This document shows positions 43,950 to 52,309 of a stretch of DNA of 59,973 nucleotides, one piece after another. Both the position numbers and the translations under genes were made by a program. Origin of the DNA: Dietzia sp. NCCP-2495. Its GTDB lineage: Bacteria; Actinomycetota; Actinomycetes; Mycobacteriales; Mycobacteriaceae. The first letter of the stretch is position 1, and every line of letters begins with the position of its first letter. Where the stretch lies: assembly GCF_026011735.1 (NCBI RefSeq), contig NZ_BRVN01000019.1, positions 1 to 59,973 on the forward strand. The letters are read 5' to 3'. Under the pieces are notes generated by a model that had not been told where the DNA came from, ran no database searches, and saw nothing but the letters and a program-made list of their open reading frames with translations.

Positions 43950-44252
43950 TCAGGCGGGAAGCTTGGAGCCCAACACGTCGAGCTTCTCGATCGTGGGTTC
44001 GGAGAACAACTTGCCGGTGTTTTCGCCGAGCGCTTCCGCCACGGGTCCGGACAGGTGGGCATCACGTCCGGAGTCGTCCGGAAAGACGTCGAAGATGCCG
44101 AACGAGGTCGGCCCGAGGCGGATCGCGAACCACGCGGTGGTGGCCTGCTCTCCCTCGACAAGCTCACGGCCGCTGTCGAGGAAGTCCTTAACCTCGTCCT
44201 CCTTGCCGGGCAACGCGTCAAACCTGACCAGCAATCCTTTGGTCACACTCAT
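43950..44252 (-). CDS. antibiotic biosynthesis monooxygenase-type protein (ABM copy 1)
   Basis: Predicted 100-aa ABM-fold protein: MSVTKGLLVRFDALPGKEDE, VKDFLDSGRELVEGEQATTAWFAIRLGPTSFGIFD, then DAHLSGPVAEALGENTGKLF. It closely matches copy 2 at 41736, including the C-terminal DVLGSKLPA versus DVVAEKQPA. AGGAGA precedes the ATG (44252). The start lies 11 bases from pfpI, so it belongs to that transcript. The substrate is probably a quinone or peroxide-like compound; inference only. Confidence 0.86.
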   Translation of the reverse strand: MSVTKGLLVRFDALPGKEDEVKDFLDSGRELVEGEQATTAWFAIRLGPTSFGIFDVFPDDSGRDAHLSGPVAEALGENTGKLFSEPTIEKLDVLGSKLPA

Positions 44253-44263
44253 GATGTCTCCTC

Positions 44264-44818
44264 TTACTTTGTAGTGGTGTCCGCGATTTGGGACACGAGC
44301 GCGTCGGAGAACGCCGGCAGGTCCTCCGGCGAGCGGCTGGTGATGAGATTCTTGTCGACCGCGACCTCCTGGTCGACGACGTTCGCGCCGGCATTGCGCA
44401 GATCCGTGCGGATGCTCGGGAAGGACGTCAGGGTGCGACCGGTGGCCACGCCGGCCTCGATCAACGTCCACGGTCCGTGACAGATCGCCGCCACGGGCTT
44501 GCCACTCTCGACGAAGTCGCGGACGAAGGAAACGGCGTCCTTGTCGACCCGGAGCTGGTCGGGGTTCACCGTGCCGCCGGGAAGCAGCAGGGCGTCGTAA
44601 TCGCCCACCGAGGCGTCGGCGACCAGCCCGTCGACGGTGAACGTGCCCGCTTCATCCAGATCGTTCTCACGGGCCTTGATCTCGCCGTCGTGGATCGAGA
44701 GGACCTCGGTCTGAGCGCCGGCCCGGTCCAGTGCTTCGCGGGGTTGCTCGAGCTCGACGCGCTCGACCCCGTCCGCGGCGAGGATCGCGACCCTCTTGCC
44801 CTGCAGATCTGCTGCCAT
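44264..44818 (-). CDS. DJ-1/PfpI family protein (class I glutamine-amidotransferase fold)
   Basis: Predicted 184-aa protein of the PfpI/YhbO type. The nucleophile elbow AICHGPW carries C113-H114, the acidic partner E19 lies in AADGVERVEL, and the pre-motif YDALLLPGGTVNPDQLR is intact. Known members act on methylglyoxal or glycated substrates and protect against carbonyl stress. It starts one base after the stop of the upstream formaldehyde dehydrogenase, so the two are tightly coupled. Confidence 0.9.
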   Translation of the reverse strand: MAADLQGKRVAILAADGVERVELEQPREALDRAGAQTEVLSIHDGEIKARENDLDEAGTFTVDGLVADASVGDYDALLLPGGTVNPDQLRVDKDAVSFVRDFVESGKPVAAICHGPWTLIEAGVATGRTLTSFPSIRTDLRNAGANVVDQEVAVDKNLITSRSPEDLPAFSDALVSQIADTTTK

Positions 44819-44819
44819 G

Positions 44820-45986
44820 TCAGTTCGCCTTCTTTCCGCTGGACATACCTGGCTTGATGACGACCTTGGTCCAACCCTCGGACCTGGCGTCGAAGTTCCT
44901 GTAGGCGTCGGCGGCCTCTTCCAGCGAGATCTCGTGGGAGACGATCCAGGACGGCTTCGCCTTGTCAGCCGCGATCAGGTCCCGGAGCTGGCGGTTGTAC
45001 CGCTTGACCGGGGCTTGACCGTTGCCCATGGTCTGCCCCTTGAACCAGTGGGTGCCGAAGTCGATGGCCGCCTTGCCCTGCTTGGCCAATTCGCTCTTGG
45101 CCCCCGGGTCCTGGGGGACGAACACGCCGACGGTGCCGATTCGTCCGGTGAAGCGGACCGCGTTGATGAGCATGTTCAGCGTGAGGGCGATGTCTTCGTT
45201 GCCCTGGGGATCGTGGGCCTGGTAGCCCACGCATTCGCAACCACGGTCGGCTCCGAGCCCCATCGTCTCGTCCAGCACCGCCTGCACCGGGTCGGTCTTG
45301 GAGTCGTCGATGGCAATCGCACCGATCTGCTCAGCCAGCGCGAGCCGGTCGGGGTGGCGATCGACCACCATCACCTTCGCGGCCCCCTTGATCGTCGCGG
45401 ACAGGGCAGCCATCAGCCCCACCGGTCCGGCCCCGGCGATCACGACGCTGTCGCCCGGGATCACGCCGGCCATCTCGGTTGCGTGGTAGCCGGTGGGGAA
45501 GATGTCGGAGAGCATGACGTAGTCGTTCTCCTTCTCCTGCGCATCCTCACCCAGGCGCAGCGCGTTGTGGTCGCCGAAGGGGACCCGGAGCAGCTCCGCT
45601 TGGCCTCCGCCGTACGGGCCCATGTCCGCAAATCCGTATGCCGCACCGGCGGCGGACGGGTCAGGCTGCGTGGTCAGGCAGTAATTCGTGAGACCGCGCT
45701 CGCAGTTCTTGCAGAACCCGCACGAGATGTTGAAGGGCAACACGACCCGGTCGCCCACCTTGACCTTCTCCACGCCCTTACCGATTTCCACCACCTCCCC
45801 CATGTTCTCGTGGCCGAACGTGCGGCCCTGCTCGAAGGAGGTCCGGCCCTCGTACATGTGCAGGTCCGAGCCGCAGATATTGGTCGTTGTCATTTTGACC
45901 AGCACGTCGGTGGGACGTTCGATCTTCGCGTCCGGAACATCCGTAACCGCGACATCTCTGGGTCCTTGATAGACGACAGCCTTCAT
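44820..45986 (-). CDS. zinc-dependent alcohol dehydrogenase, glutathione-independent formaldehyde dehydrogenase type
   Basis: Predicted 388-aa medium-chain dehydrogenase. Catalytic zinc ligands C38 (TNICGSDLHMYEG), H in FGHENMGEV and a later Asp/Cys are present; the structural zinc loop SCGFCKNCERGLTNYC is complete. GAGPVGLMAALSAT is the NAD fold. Long insertions after 230 (GCECVGYQAHDPQGNEDIAL) mark the Pseudomonas formaldehyde dehydrogenase type. GGAGG lies before ATG (45986). First gene of the cluster with pfpI and ABM genes. Confidence 0.9.
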   Translation of the reverse strand: MKAVVYQGPRDVAVTDVPDAKIERPTDVLVKMTTTNICGSDLHMYEGRTSFEQGRTFGHENMGEVVEIGKGVEKVKVGDRVVLPFNISCGFCKNCERGLTNYCLTTQPDPSAAGAAYGFADMGPYGGGQAELLRVPFGDHNALRLGEDAQEKENDYVMLSDIFPTGYHATEMAGVIPGDSVVIAGAGPVGLMAALSATIKGAAKVMVVDRHPDRLALAEQIGAIAIDDSKTDPVQAVLDETMGLGADRGCECVGYQAHDPQGNEDIALTLNMLINAVRFTGRIGTVGVFVPQDPGAKSELAKQGKAAIDFGTHWFKGQTMGNGQAPVKRYNRQLRDLIAADKAKPSWIVSHEISLEEAADAYRNFDARSEGWTKVVIKPGMSSGKKAN

Positions 45987-46159
45987 GCTGAGCCTCCAAT
46001 GGTTGTGCTTGGCAAACCTCTGACTTCCTCACACTCACACTGAAACGACGCCGCGTCAACCAAATGGAGACCAACAGGCTATGCCTCACGCCGCCCCAAC
46101 AGACGCCGTGGTCTGCGCAAAGCAGGTCTGCAGATCGCCGCTCGCACCTATCGGATGTG
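45987..46159. other. spacer upstream of the formaldehyde dehydrogenase gene
   Basis: Upstream region of the minus-strand redox cluster. TTGACG (around 46059, minus strand) could be a -35, but no matching -10 was found. Further right is a degraded ORF. Confidence 0.4.
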
Positions 46160-46365
46160 GACCTCCCCCGGCGGCCGGTGGACCTGGTCGACCTCACCGC
46201 CACCTACGTCGGCGACGATCTGGGCACCACGACCCTCATCGGCGTCTCGTACGTGACCGAGGACGGCACGGTCATCCAGTGATATGACCACCTCGCCGTC
46301 GTCCCCCACGCCCTGAACGGCGAGCTGTATCCCGGCGGCACCGCCACCACGCCCCAGATCGGAGC
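46160..46365 (+). pseudogene. small ORF broken by an in-frame stop
   Basis: An open frame encodes DLPRRPVDLVDLTATYVGDD, then LGTTTLIGVSYVTEDGTVIQ, followed by TGA at 46280-46282. In the same frame after the stop, protein-like sequence continues: YDHLAVVPHALNGELYPGG. It has no good start codon. Probably a degraded gene; family not recognised. Confidence 0.4.
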
Positions 46366-46367
46366 GC

Positions 46368-46693
46368 ATGACCGCCTGGACCACCCGCGCAGAGACCGAC
46401 GCCGACATCCCCGCGATCCGCGACATCATCCTGCGCGCTTTTCACACTGCCTCCGAGGCCGACCTCGTCGACGCCCTCCGCCCCTGGACGCGGCTCAGGC
46501 GATGGGCGAGAAACTCGTCGTGGTGCTGGGCCATGCCGGCTACTACCCACGATTCGGCTTCCGCCGCGCCTCCAGCTTCGGCATCCGCGCGTCATTTGAC
46601 GCCCCCGACGAGGCGTTGATGGCCCTGCCCCTCGACGACTCCCCTGCCGTCCCGGGCGGCGTCATCCGCTATCCCGCGGCATTCGGAGTATGA
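46368..46693 (+). pseudogene. GNAT acetyltransferase with an internal deletion
   Basis: The N-terminus MTAWTTRAETDADIPAIRDI, then ILRAFHTASEADLVDALR, is a GNAT start. It joins, out of frame, directly to the tail LDAAQAMGEKLVVVLGHAGY, then YPRFGFRRASSFGIRASFD. The intervening 60-70 residues with the acetyl-CoA-binding motif A are missing, and the junction at about 46485 shifts the frame. The whole is 325 bp; a full gene would be near 500 bp. It is likely non-functional. Confidence 0.85.
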
Positions 46694-46765
46694 CCGCGCG
46701 CAGTCGCGGCGACCGCGGGACCGTGAGGGCGGGGTGACCTCGTCGTCGTCGTAGGCTTGGCGACC

Positions 46766-47101
46766 ATGTCTGCGACCGCGGACCTACACCAGGAGCTCGA
46801 CGCCGCCCGGGACCGGTTCGAGCAGTACCGCGTCTCCGTAAGCGCGGCGTTCGACGATCGGCCCGCAGGCGAGCTGTCCCAGGCCGTCGAGGCGGTGCTG
46901 CCGGACCTGGCGTTCCACGAGGGACAGGCGGTCGCAGCGGCAGTGGCTCTGGACCGATTGGCCGCCGGCGCCGATCTGGCCGCGGTGATCCGGGCACTGG
47001 ATCTGCTGCTCCTCGAGCAGCAGGCCGCGCGGCGCAGCCTGGACTTCATGTCCGGCGTGGCCCGGGTCCTCGTCAACGTGAGGCGGCGCGAGGCGGGTTA
47101 A
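46766..47101 (+). CDS. small helical hypothetical protein
   Basis: Predicted 111-aa Ala/Leu-rich helical protein: MSATADLHQELDAARDRFEQ, YRVSVSAAFDDRPAGEL and following. It contains no membrane segment. A leader with GTC repeats lies just upstream. The next gene at 47140 is also small and helical; the two may form a unit (for example a toxin-antitoxin or paired regulator), but nothing in either sequence shows this. Confidence 0.5.
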   Translation: MSATADLHQELDAARDRFEQYRVSVSAAFDDRPAGELSQAVEAVLPDLAFHEGQAVAAAVALDRLAAGADLAAVIRALDLLLLEQQAARRSLDFMSGVARVLVNVRRREAG

Positions 47102-47139
47102 CCGGGTGGCGCGGCGGGTAGTCGGGCGGGGGCGGCGGC

Positions 47140-47412
47140 ATGGCGAGGCGGCTGCACGCCCAGTTCGAGCTCCTCGCCCCTCTCCTGGCCCGCGAGGGCG
47201 TCGATGTGTGGACCGCGACCGTCGCCGACCTCGACGCCGGAATGGAACGCGCCAAGCAGCGCCACGCAGCCGCCGTCGCCCGGGTCCGCGCCGTCCTGAA
47301 CGCCCACTCCAGTTTCTGGCTCGACACGTACCGCCAGAACTACACCAGCACGCCCGGCGGCTGCGGCCGCCGGGCGTTCGTCGTGTTTGTTGTTGATCGT
47401 CACCACCGATAG
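47140..47412 (+). CDS. small helical hypothetical protein overlapping a terminator
   Basis: Predicted 90-aa protein: MARRLHAQFELLAPLLAREG, VDVWTATVADLDAGMERAKQ, then HAAAVARVRAVLNAHSSFWL. The last part (PGGCGRRAFVVFVVDRHHR) is encoded by a 12-bp GC stem-loop at 47350-47377 and the following T-rich run, and overlaps the cynS stop by 13 bp. The real stop could be earlier, or the frame could be an error. Function unknown. Confidence 0.45.
   Translation: MARRLHAQFELLAPLLAREGVDVWTATVADLDAGMERAKQRHAAAVARVRAVLNAHSSFWLDTYRQNYTSTPGGCGRRAFVVFVVDRHHR
47350..47377 (+). terminator. intrinsic terminator with U-rich tail
   Basis: ACGCCCGGCGGC (47350-47361) and GCCGCCGGGCGT (47366-47377) pair perfectly around TGCG and are followed by TCGTCGTGTTTGTTGTT. 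It lies inside the 90-aa ORF and faces the end of cynS. Confidence 0.75.
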
Positions 47413-47849
47413 TCGAGGAACTTTCCGTCGAGGGTGATCACCACCCGGTCCCCATCGGGGTCCGGCCGGCGCTGAAAGTCGACCTGGAAGTTGATCGCGC
47501 TCATGATGCCGTCCCCGAACTCCTCGTGGATGAGGGCCTTGAGCGCCGGACCGTACACCGCCAGCGCCTCGGTGAGCCGGTAGATGGTCGGGTCCGCCAT
47601 CTGATCCGGCGGCGTCCCGCGGCTGGGCTGCAGGGCCAGGCTCTCGGCGACATCCTCACCCAGGCCGAGCAGTTCGCAGACCGACCGTGCCTGCTGGGCC
47701 GTCATCGGATGTTGGCCCAGCAACGCGGCGGTGGTCCACACCAGTGGGGCGCCCAGGTGCTCGGCCAACTCCGACCACGTGCGGCCCTGGCGGATACGCG
47801 CGGAGTCGACGAGGGCGGCGGCGTCGCGCTTGGACATGATCGGGTTCAC
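47400..47849 (-). CDS. cynS: cyanate hydratase (cyanase)
   Basis: Predicted 149-aa cyanase, which converts cyanate and bicarbonate to ammonia and CO2. Catalytic R91, E94 and S117 sit in IYRLTEALAVYG, then IHEEFGDGIMSAIN, with the N-terminal helix domain before. The GTG (47849) follows AGGAGG; MSKRD (47837) is a possible start. The formate/nitrite-type channel upstream on the same strand ends 47 bp before it and may move cyanate or nitrite; a joint operon is likely. Confidence 0.9.
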   Translation of the reverse strand: MNPIMSKRDAAALVDSARIRQGRTWSELAEHLGAPLVWTTAALLGQHPMTAQQARSVCELLGLGEDVAESLALQPSRGTPPDQMADPTIYRLTEALAVYGPALKALIHEEFGDGIMSAINFQVDFQRRPDPDGDRVVITLDGKFLDYRW

Positions 47850-47896
47850 GGGGGATTCCTCCTGGTGGGGTGTGGTCGCGGTGAGGGTCGGCCGGG

Positions 47897-48754
47897 TCAG
47901 GCCGGGGCGCCGGTGGGTTCCACGTCGGCCTGGGCGGACTCGGGCTTCAGCGGCCGCCGCGCCTTGGTACGGGCGTGGGTGACGTACAGGGTCAGGCCCA
48001 CGAAGAGCAGGCCGCCGACCAGGTTCCCGGCGACCGTGGGGATCTCGTTCCACACGAGGTAGTCGCTCAAGGAGAAGTCGCCGCCCAACATGAGTCCGGT
48101 CGGGAACAGGAACATGTTGACCACCGAGTGCTCGAAGCCCATGTAGAAGAACAGCATCACGGGCATCCACATGGTCAGTGCCTTGCCGCTGACGCTGGTG
48201 GACATCATGGCGGCGACCACGCCGGTGGAGACCATCCAGTTGCACAGCACGCCACGGAAGAACAGGGACGCCATCCCGGCCGCGCCGTACTCCTTGTAGC
48301 CCAGGGTCCGCGCCTCGCCGATCTCCCCGAGGCGCTGGCCCACCTCGTCGGGCGCGACGTTGAACCCGTAGGTGGTGATGAACGCGATGAGGAACGCCAC
48401 CGTCAGCGCACCGGCGAAGTTGCCGACGAAGACCAGGCCCCAGTTGCGGAGCATCCCGCCGACCGTGACGCCTCTGCGCTTGTCGAGCAGGGCCAGCGGT
48501 ACCAGCGTGAACACGCCGGTCAGGAGGTCGAAGCCGAGCAGGTACAGCAGAATGAACCCGACGGGGAACAGCACCGCCCCGAGCAGGGCGCTGCCCGTCT
48601 GCACGGTGACCGTCACGGCGAACGCCGCCGCCAACGCCAGTATCGCCCCGGCCATGAAGCCGCGGATCAGGGTGTCGCGGGTGGACATGTGAACCTTCTT
48701 AGCCCCGGCGTCGATCATCGCCCGGGTGAAGTCCTCTGGTTGAACGTAGGACAC
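47897..48754 (-). CDS. formate/nitrite transporter (FNT) family channel
   Basis: Predicted 285-aa membrane protein with six helices of the FocA/NirC/HcsA type. GFMAGAILALAAAFAVTV, GFDLLTGVFTLVPLALLD and NWMVSTGVVAAMMSTSVSGKAL match the family. A GTG start with GGAGG upstream is used. It sits upstream of cynS on the same strand, so the transported anion may be cyanate or nitrite rather than formate; inferred from context. Confidence 0.9.
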   Translation of the reverse strand: MSYVQPEDFTRAMIDAGAKKVHMSTRDTLIRGFMAGAILALAAAFAVTVTVQTGSALLGAVLFPVGFILLYLLGFDLLTGVFTLVPLALLDKRRGVTVGGMLRNWGLVFVGNFAGALTVAFLIAFITTYGFNVAPDEVGQRLGEIGEARTLGYKEYGAAGMASLFFRGVLCNWMVSTGVVAAMMSTSVSGKALTMWMPVMLFFYMGFEHSVVNMFLFPTGLMLGGDFSLSDYLVWNEIPTVAGNLVGGLLFVGLTLYVTHARTKARRPLKPESAQADVEPTGAPA

Positions 48755-49069
48755 GTCGTCTCCTCCAGCTCTGCGGTAGCCGCGCTAATGAACTGGACCA
48801 AGTCTGAACGCGCATTGTGTCGTGGCCGTTTCGCCGCGGCATCGGTCGGTAACCGTCGGCTCACTGGACGGCGGGCGTGCGGTGAGGGGCCGGCGAGGGG
48901 CCCGACCGGTGAGCGGCCAGGGTGAACTCGTCGTCGTCGACATCTCCCCAGGCCCGTCGCTCGCGGCGGCACCGCCCTGCCGGCGTGGTTAGGCTGCACG
49001 ACAGAAGTCACTCGTGCCAACTACCCAGCGGACCGGCCCACCCTCGCCGGTCTGCGGGAAAGAGGAACA
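48755..49069. other. 315-bp divergent intergenic region
   Basis: Between the FNT gene (minus) and the oxidoreductase (plus). TTAGGCT at 48987 is the best -10 candidate for the plus-strand gene. GC-rich with GTCGTC runs at 48928-48937. No gene seen. Confidence 0.45.
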
Positions 49070-50035
49070 ATGACCGTCTCAACCGCCTCCGTCCGCGCCG
49101 TCGGAGTAACGACCTACGGTGGCCCCGACGCCCTGCAGGTCGTGGAAGTCCCCAAGCAGGAACTCGGCCCCACCGAAGTCCGGGTGCGTGTCACCGCCGC
49201 GACCGTCAACCCCACCGACACCTACACGCGCAACGGCTCCCGCTCGAAGACCGGAACGCCGCGCGGAGCCGCGGACGTCCCCGGCATGGACATCGCCGGA
49301 ACACTCATCGAGATCGGCGAGGACGCCGACACGTCCCTGTCCGTGGGCGACCGGGTCATGGGCATCGTGGTCCCCCGCGACGACCACGGTGCGTACCGCG
49401 AGGACATCGTCCTGCCCGCCCGGTCGATCACCGCCGCGCCCCGCAATGCCGACGACATCGCCGCGTCGACGCTCCCGATGAACGGCCTCACCGCCCGGCG
49501 CGCCCTCGACCTGCTGGCGCTGAAGCCCGGCCAGGTTCTCGCGGTGACCGGGGCGGCGGGCTCGACCGGCGGATACGTCATCCAGCTGGCCAAACACGTC
49601 GGCCTCATCGTGGTCGCCGACGCGTCCGAGGCGGACGAGGAGCTCGTGCGGTCACTCGGCGCCGATCAGATCGTGCGGCGCGGCGAGGGCGTCGCCGACC
49701 GCATCCTCGAGCTCTACCCCGACGGCGTCGACGGCCTCTTCGACGGATCCGTGCAGGAGGCCGCCGTGCTCCCCGCGGTCAAGACCGGCGGTGGGGTAGC
49801 GACGGTGCGGTGGTATCGGGGCGACGGAAAGCGCGACCTGCGGGTCCATGCCGTGAGCGTGGTCGACATGGCGGAGGAACAGGAAAAGCTCGACGAGTTG
49901 CGGCAGCTGGCCGAGGACGGCGTGCTCACCCTCCGGTTGGCGGACAGCTACGCGCCCGAGGACGCGTGGCGGGCCCACGAACGACTCGAAGCCGGCGGGA
50001 CTCGGGGGCGGCTGGTCATCGACTTCACACGGTGA
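49070..50035 (+). CDS. NADPH:quinone oxidoreductase-like medium-chain dehydrogenase
   Basis: Predicted 321-aa zinc-independent MDR protein. MTVSTASVRAVGVTTYGGPD, then RVTAATVNPTDTYTRNGS, GDRVMGIV, VTGAAGSTGGYVIQLAKH (nucleotide fold) and the C-terminal GTRGRLVIDF fit the quinone oxidoreductase branch. No zinc ligands are seen. GAAAGAGG precedes ATG. Substrate unknown. Confidence 0.88.
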   Translation: MTVSTASVRAVGVTTYGGPDALQVVEVPKQELGPTEVRVRVTAATVNPTDTYTRNGSRSKTGTPRGAADVPGMDIAGTLIEIGEDADTSLSVGDRVMGIVVPRDDHGAYREDIVLPARSITAAPRNADDIAASTLPMNGLTARRALDLLALKPGQVLAVTGAAGSTGGYVIQLAKHVGLIVVADASEADEELVRSLGADQIVRRGEGVADRILELYPDGVDGLFDGSVQEAAVLPAVKTGGGVATVRWYRGDGKRDLRVHAVSVVDMAEEQEKLDELRQLAEDGVLTLRLADSYAPEDAWRAHERLEAGGTRGRLVIDFTR

Positions 50036-50221
50036 CACGGACCGGGCTGGCCGGTGGGCGGGAGCTTGCCAGCCAACCGGCACCCACCTCGAGTCCGACC
50101 ACGGGCCCCGACAAGCCCAGCGTCGAGACGTCGGTGACCACCGCCGAGGCATGAGCCACCCTCGGCAGGCACGCACCGAGGCCGGCTCTCGGTAGACGAA
50201 CCACAGCCGCCCGCGCCCCGT

Positions 50222-50256
50222 CGGCCGGTCCCGCGCACGATGCGCGGGACCGGCCG
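50222..50256. terminator. 16-bp stem bidirectional terminator
   Basis: CGGCCGGTCCCGCGCA (50222-50237) and its exact complement (50241-50256) around CGA. A further CACAGCCG/CGGCTGTG pair encloses it. It lies between the convergent oxidoreductase and the DUF262-DUF1524 gene, 46 bp before the latter's stop. Confidence 0.85.
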
Positions 50257-50302
50257 CCGGCTGTGCGGACCCTCGTCGTCGTCACCTCTCCCGAACGGTG
50301 AC

Positions 50303-52309
50303 CTAGCCTCCGCCCAGCTGCGCGAGGTCGTCATTGAGAATCGTGACCATCTCCCGATGGTGCTTCTCGATGGAATCCCCGTCCCACACCCCGTCGTTCT
50401 CTCTAACCTCATCAGCCATCAGCGTGAGCTTCGGACTCTGCTTGATGATGCCTTCCTTGCGCACCTTGGTCGCCGGCAGCTCATTGCTGAACTTCGAGTT
50501 GGCGCTCACGCTGACCAGGGCAAGGTTGCCGAAGAGATGAAGCCGCGGATCATCCCCGGCCAGCGCATCCCAGCCCGTGTTGTCGCGGTTAGCGTACTGC
50601 GGGAAGAAGTGCTCCACCGAGTTGCGGAACTGGAACTCGAACTTCGGATCCCGGGCACTGTCCGGGCCATAGCCCTGGGCGAGGAGATAGTCCAGGTAGG
50701 TGTACACGATCCGCTCGATGGCAAAGCCCACCGGACCGGACTCGGTCGGCATCGACTCGCGGACCTTGCCACGGATGAAGGTGCGCAGCTCGTCGGCGAC
50801 CAGACGGCCCACCTGCTGGCGGGGCAACGCGGGATCGACAAGCCGCAGCACGTGAGTGATCCAGTGCATGGTCCTCGGCGAGGTATACGTGACGCGGAGG
50901 AGCGACTGGAGGAGGAGCACGTCGCGGGTCTGGTCCCCTGCCGCCGCCTCGACCTGGTCGTCGGACTCCTCCCCCGTCGGCGAGAACGCGCGAGGGTACC
51001 TCGGGCTGACCTTGCTTCTCTCGCCGGAACCACTCCGCTCGCCCCTCGCGAGTCGCTTGAGCGACCACGCGCCGTCCTCCACGTGGGTGCCCACGAACTC
51101 CCGCTTGAGAACGGCGTTGTCCAGGACGAACTTGCACCGCAGCAACGTCTCCATGAACGTCTTCACGCGGTCGGCCCGCCGTTCGGTGTTTCTGAACTCA
51201 TCGTCGAAGAGCCGAACCAGCTTGGAATCGTCCAGGCGACCGTCATCCTCGTCGTCGTCCCCCGCGCGAGCGTGCATCACCTTGAGGGCGTGCAGAAGCA
51301 GGCTGGGAAAGCGGATCGGCGACTCGAATCGCTGGGTCTCCTGCAGTTCCGTCGCGGGCTCGTCCTTAGTGTGCGCATAGCCCCTAATCGCCTCAGAGAG
51401 GGCCACGGATTCCACGCTCGTCGCATCCGCGGTCCTCTGCTGGCCGCGGACCTCCACCAGTGCGTCGAACCGCGCCACCTCGAGTCCGTCCCAGTCCCGT
51501 CCGAAGATCGCCGCACGGAGATCCGTGTCACCCGGCGTCAACGCCATCTGGATGTAGCGATCCATGTCCGCGCAGGCGTCCCAGATCCACGCGAGGCACG
51601 CGCGCTGGCGCTCGGTGAGATCCGCGTCTGCCGAAACCCCCGAGCTGACGGATCCGAGATAGCTCATGAGCCGGGCCTTGACGATGTCCACCTGCTCGAG
51701 CTGCTGACCGCGGGTGTTCATCACCTCGAAGTACCTGTTGAGGTCGGTGTCCCCGGGAAGCGCTGCTCGCACCACGCAGACCTGCTCGAGAAGGAAACGC
51801 GCGAAATGCCCCAGGTCGGCGCCTGCGTTCCTCAGTCGCGCGAGCCCCTCCTTGAGCTGCTTGTACCCGGTGAGGATTCCGGACCCCTCGTCCTCCTCGG
51901 AATCCGAGAGGTTCTGCAGCGCTTGGGAAGCGGCCCGCCGCGATGCGTAGGTCAGTTGAGCGGTGGCCTCGAGGTCGCGACCGCCGAGCCCCTCCGCCTC
52001 CAGGGATTCTCGATTCAGCCGATGCAGGAGCATGAACAACGTCGTGAGTCGCTGCTGGCCGTCGACCACCTCGTACGTGGTGACGTCTTCGCTGTCGTGC
52101 TCGGACTTCGGGGCCACGATGAGATTGCCCAGGAAGTAGTCGCCGACGTTGCTCGTCGATGCGTTCCAGATGTCATCGAGGAGCTGGTCGATCTGCTCTT
52201 TGCCCCACGCGTAGTTCCGCTGATAGATGGGGATCTCGTAGTGCACGCCCTGTTGGCCGAAGAGCTCTTTGACCGTCAGCAGTTCAGGCGTCAGTTGATT
52301 GGTCATCAT
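50303..52309 (-). CDS. DUF262-DUF1524 protein, GmrSD/SspE-like nuclease
   Basis: Predicted 668-aa protein. The N-terminal DUF262 (ParB/Srx-like NTPase) shows IPIYQRNYAW (26-35) and DGQQRLTT (83-90). The C-terminus matches DUF1524, an HNH-type His-Me nuclease: EHFFPQ gives H567xxP570, followed by FGNLALV (594-599), N604 and N609 and K615. The start (MMTN, 52309 or 52306) overlaps the stop of the next DUF262 gene by four bases (ATGA), so the two are translated together. Architecture resembles GmrSD type IV restriction and SspE; targets unknown. A shorter reading as a single effector cannot be ruled out. Confidence 0.88.
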   Translation of the reverse strand: MMTNQLTPELLTVKELFGQQGVHYEIPIYQRNYAWGKEQIDQLLDDIWNASTSNVGDYFLGNLIVAPKSEHDSEDVTTYEVVDGQQRLTTLFMLLHRLNRESLEAEGLGGRDLEATAQLTYASRRAASQALQNLSDSEEDEGSGILTGYKQLKEGLARLRNAGADLGHFARFLLEQVCVVRAALPGDTDLNRYFEVMNTRGQQLEQVDIVKARLMSYLGSVSSGVSADADLTERQRACLAWIWDACADMDRYIQMALTPGDTDLRAAIFGRDWDGLEVARFDALVEVRGQQRTADATSVESVALSEAIRGYAHTKDEPATELQETQRFESPIRFPSLLLHALKVMHARAGDDDEDDGRLDDSKLVRLFDDEFRNTERRADRVKTFMETLLRCKFVLDNAVLKREFVGTHVEDGAWSLKRLARGERSGSGERSKVSPRYPRAFSPTGEESDDQVEAAAGDQTRDVLLLQSLLRVTYTSPRTMHWITHVLRLVDPALPRQQVGRLVADELRTFIRGKVRESMPTESGPVGFAIERIVYTYLDYLLAQGYGPDSARDPKFEFQFRNSVEHFFPQYANRDNTGWDALAGDDPRLHLFGNLALVSVSANSKFSNELPATKVRKEGIIKQSPKLTLMADEVRENDGVWDGDSIEKHHREMVTILNDDLAQLGGG

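Noticed and set aside
40430-50285. Recurrent CTCGTCGTCGTC strings in gaps (40432, 41530, 46738, 48925, 50273)
   Set aside because: Such triplet runs are common in Asp/Val/Arg-rich coding DNA of this base composition; positions do not align with gene starts in a regular way.
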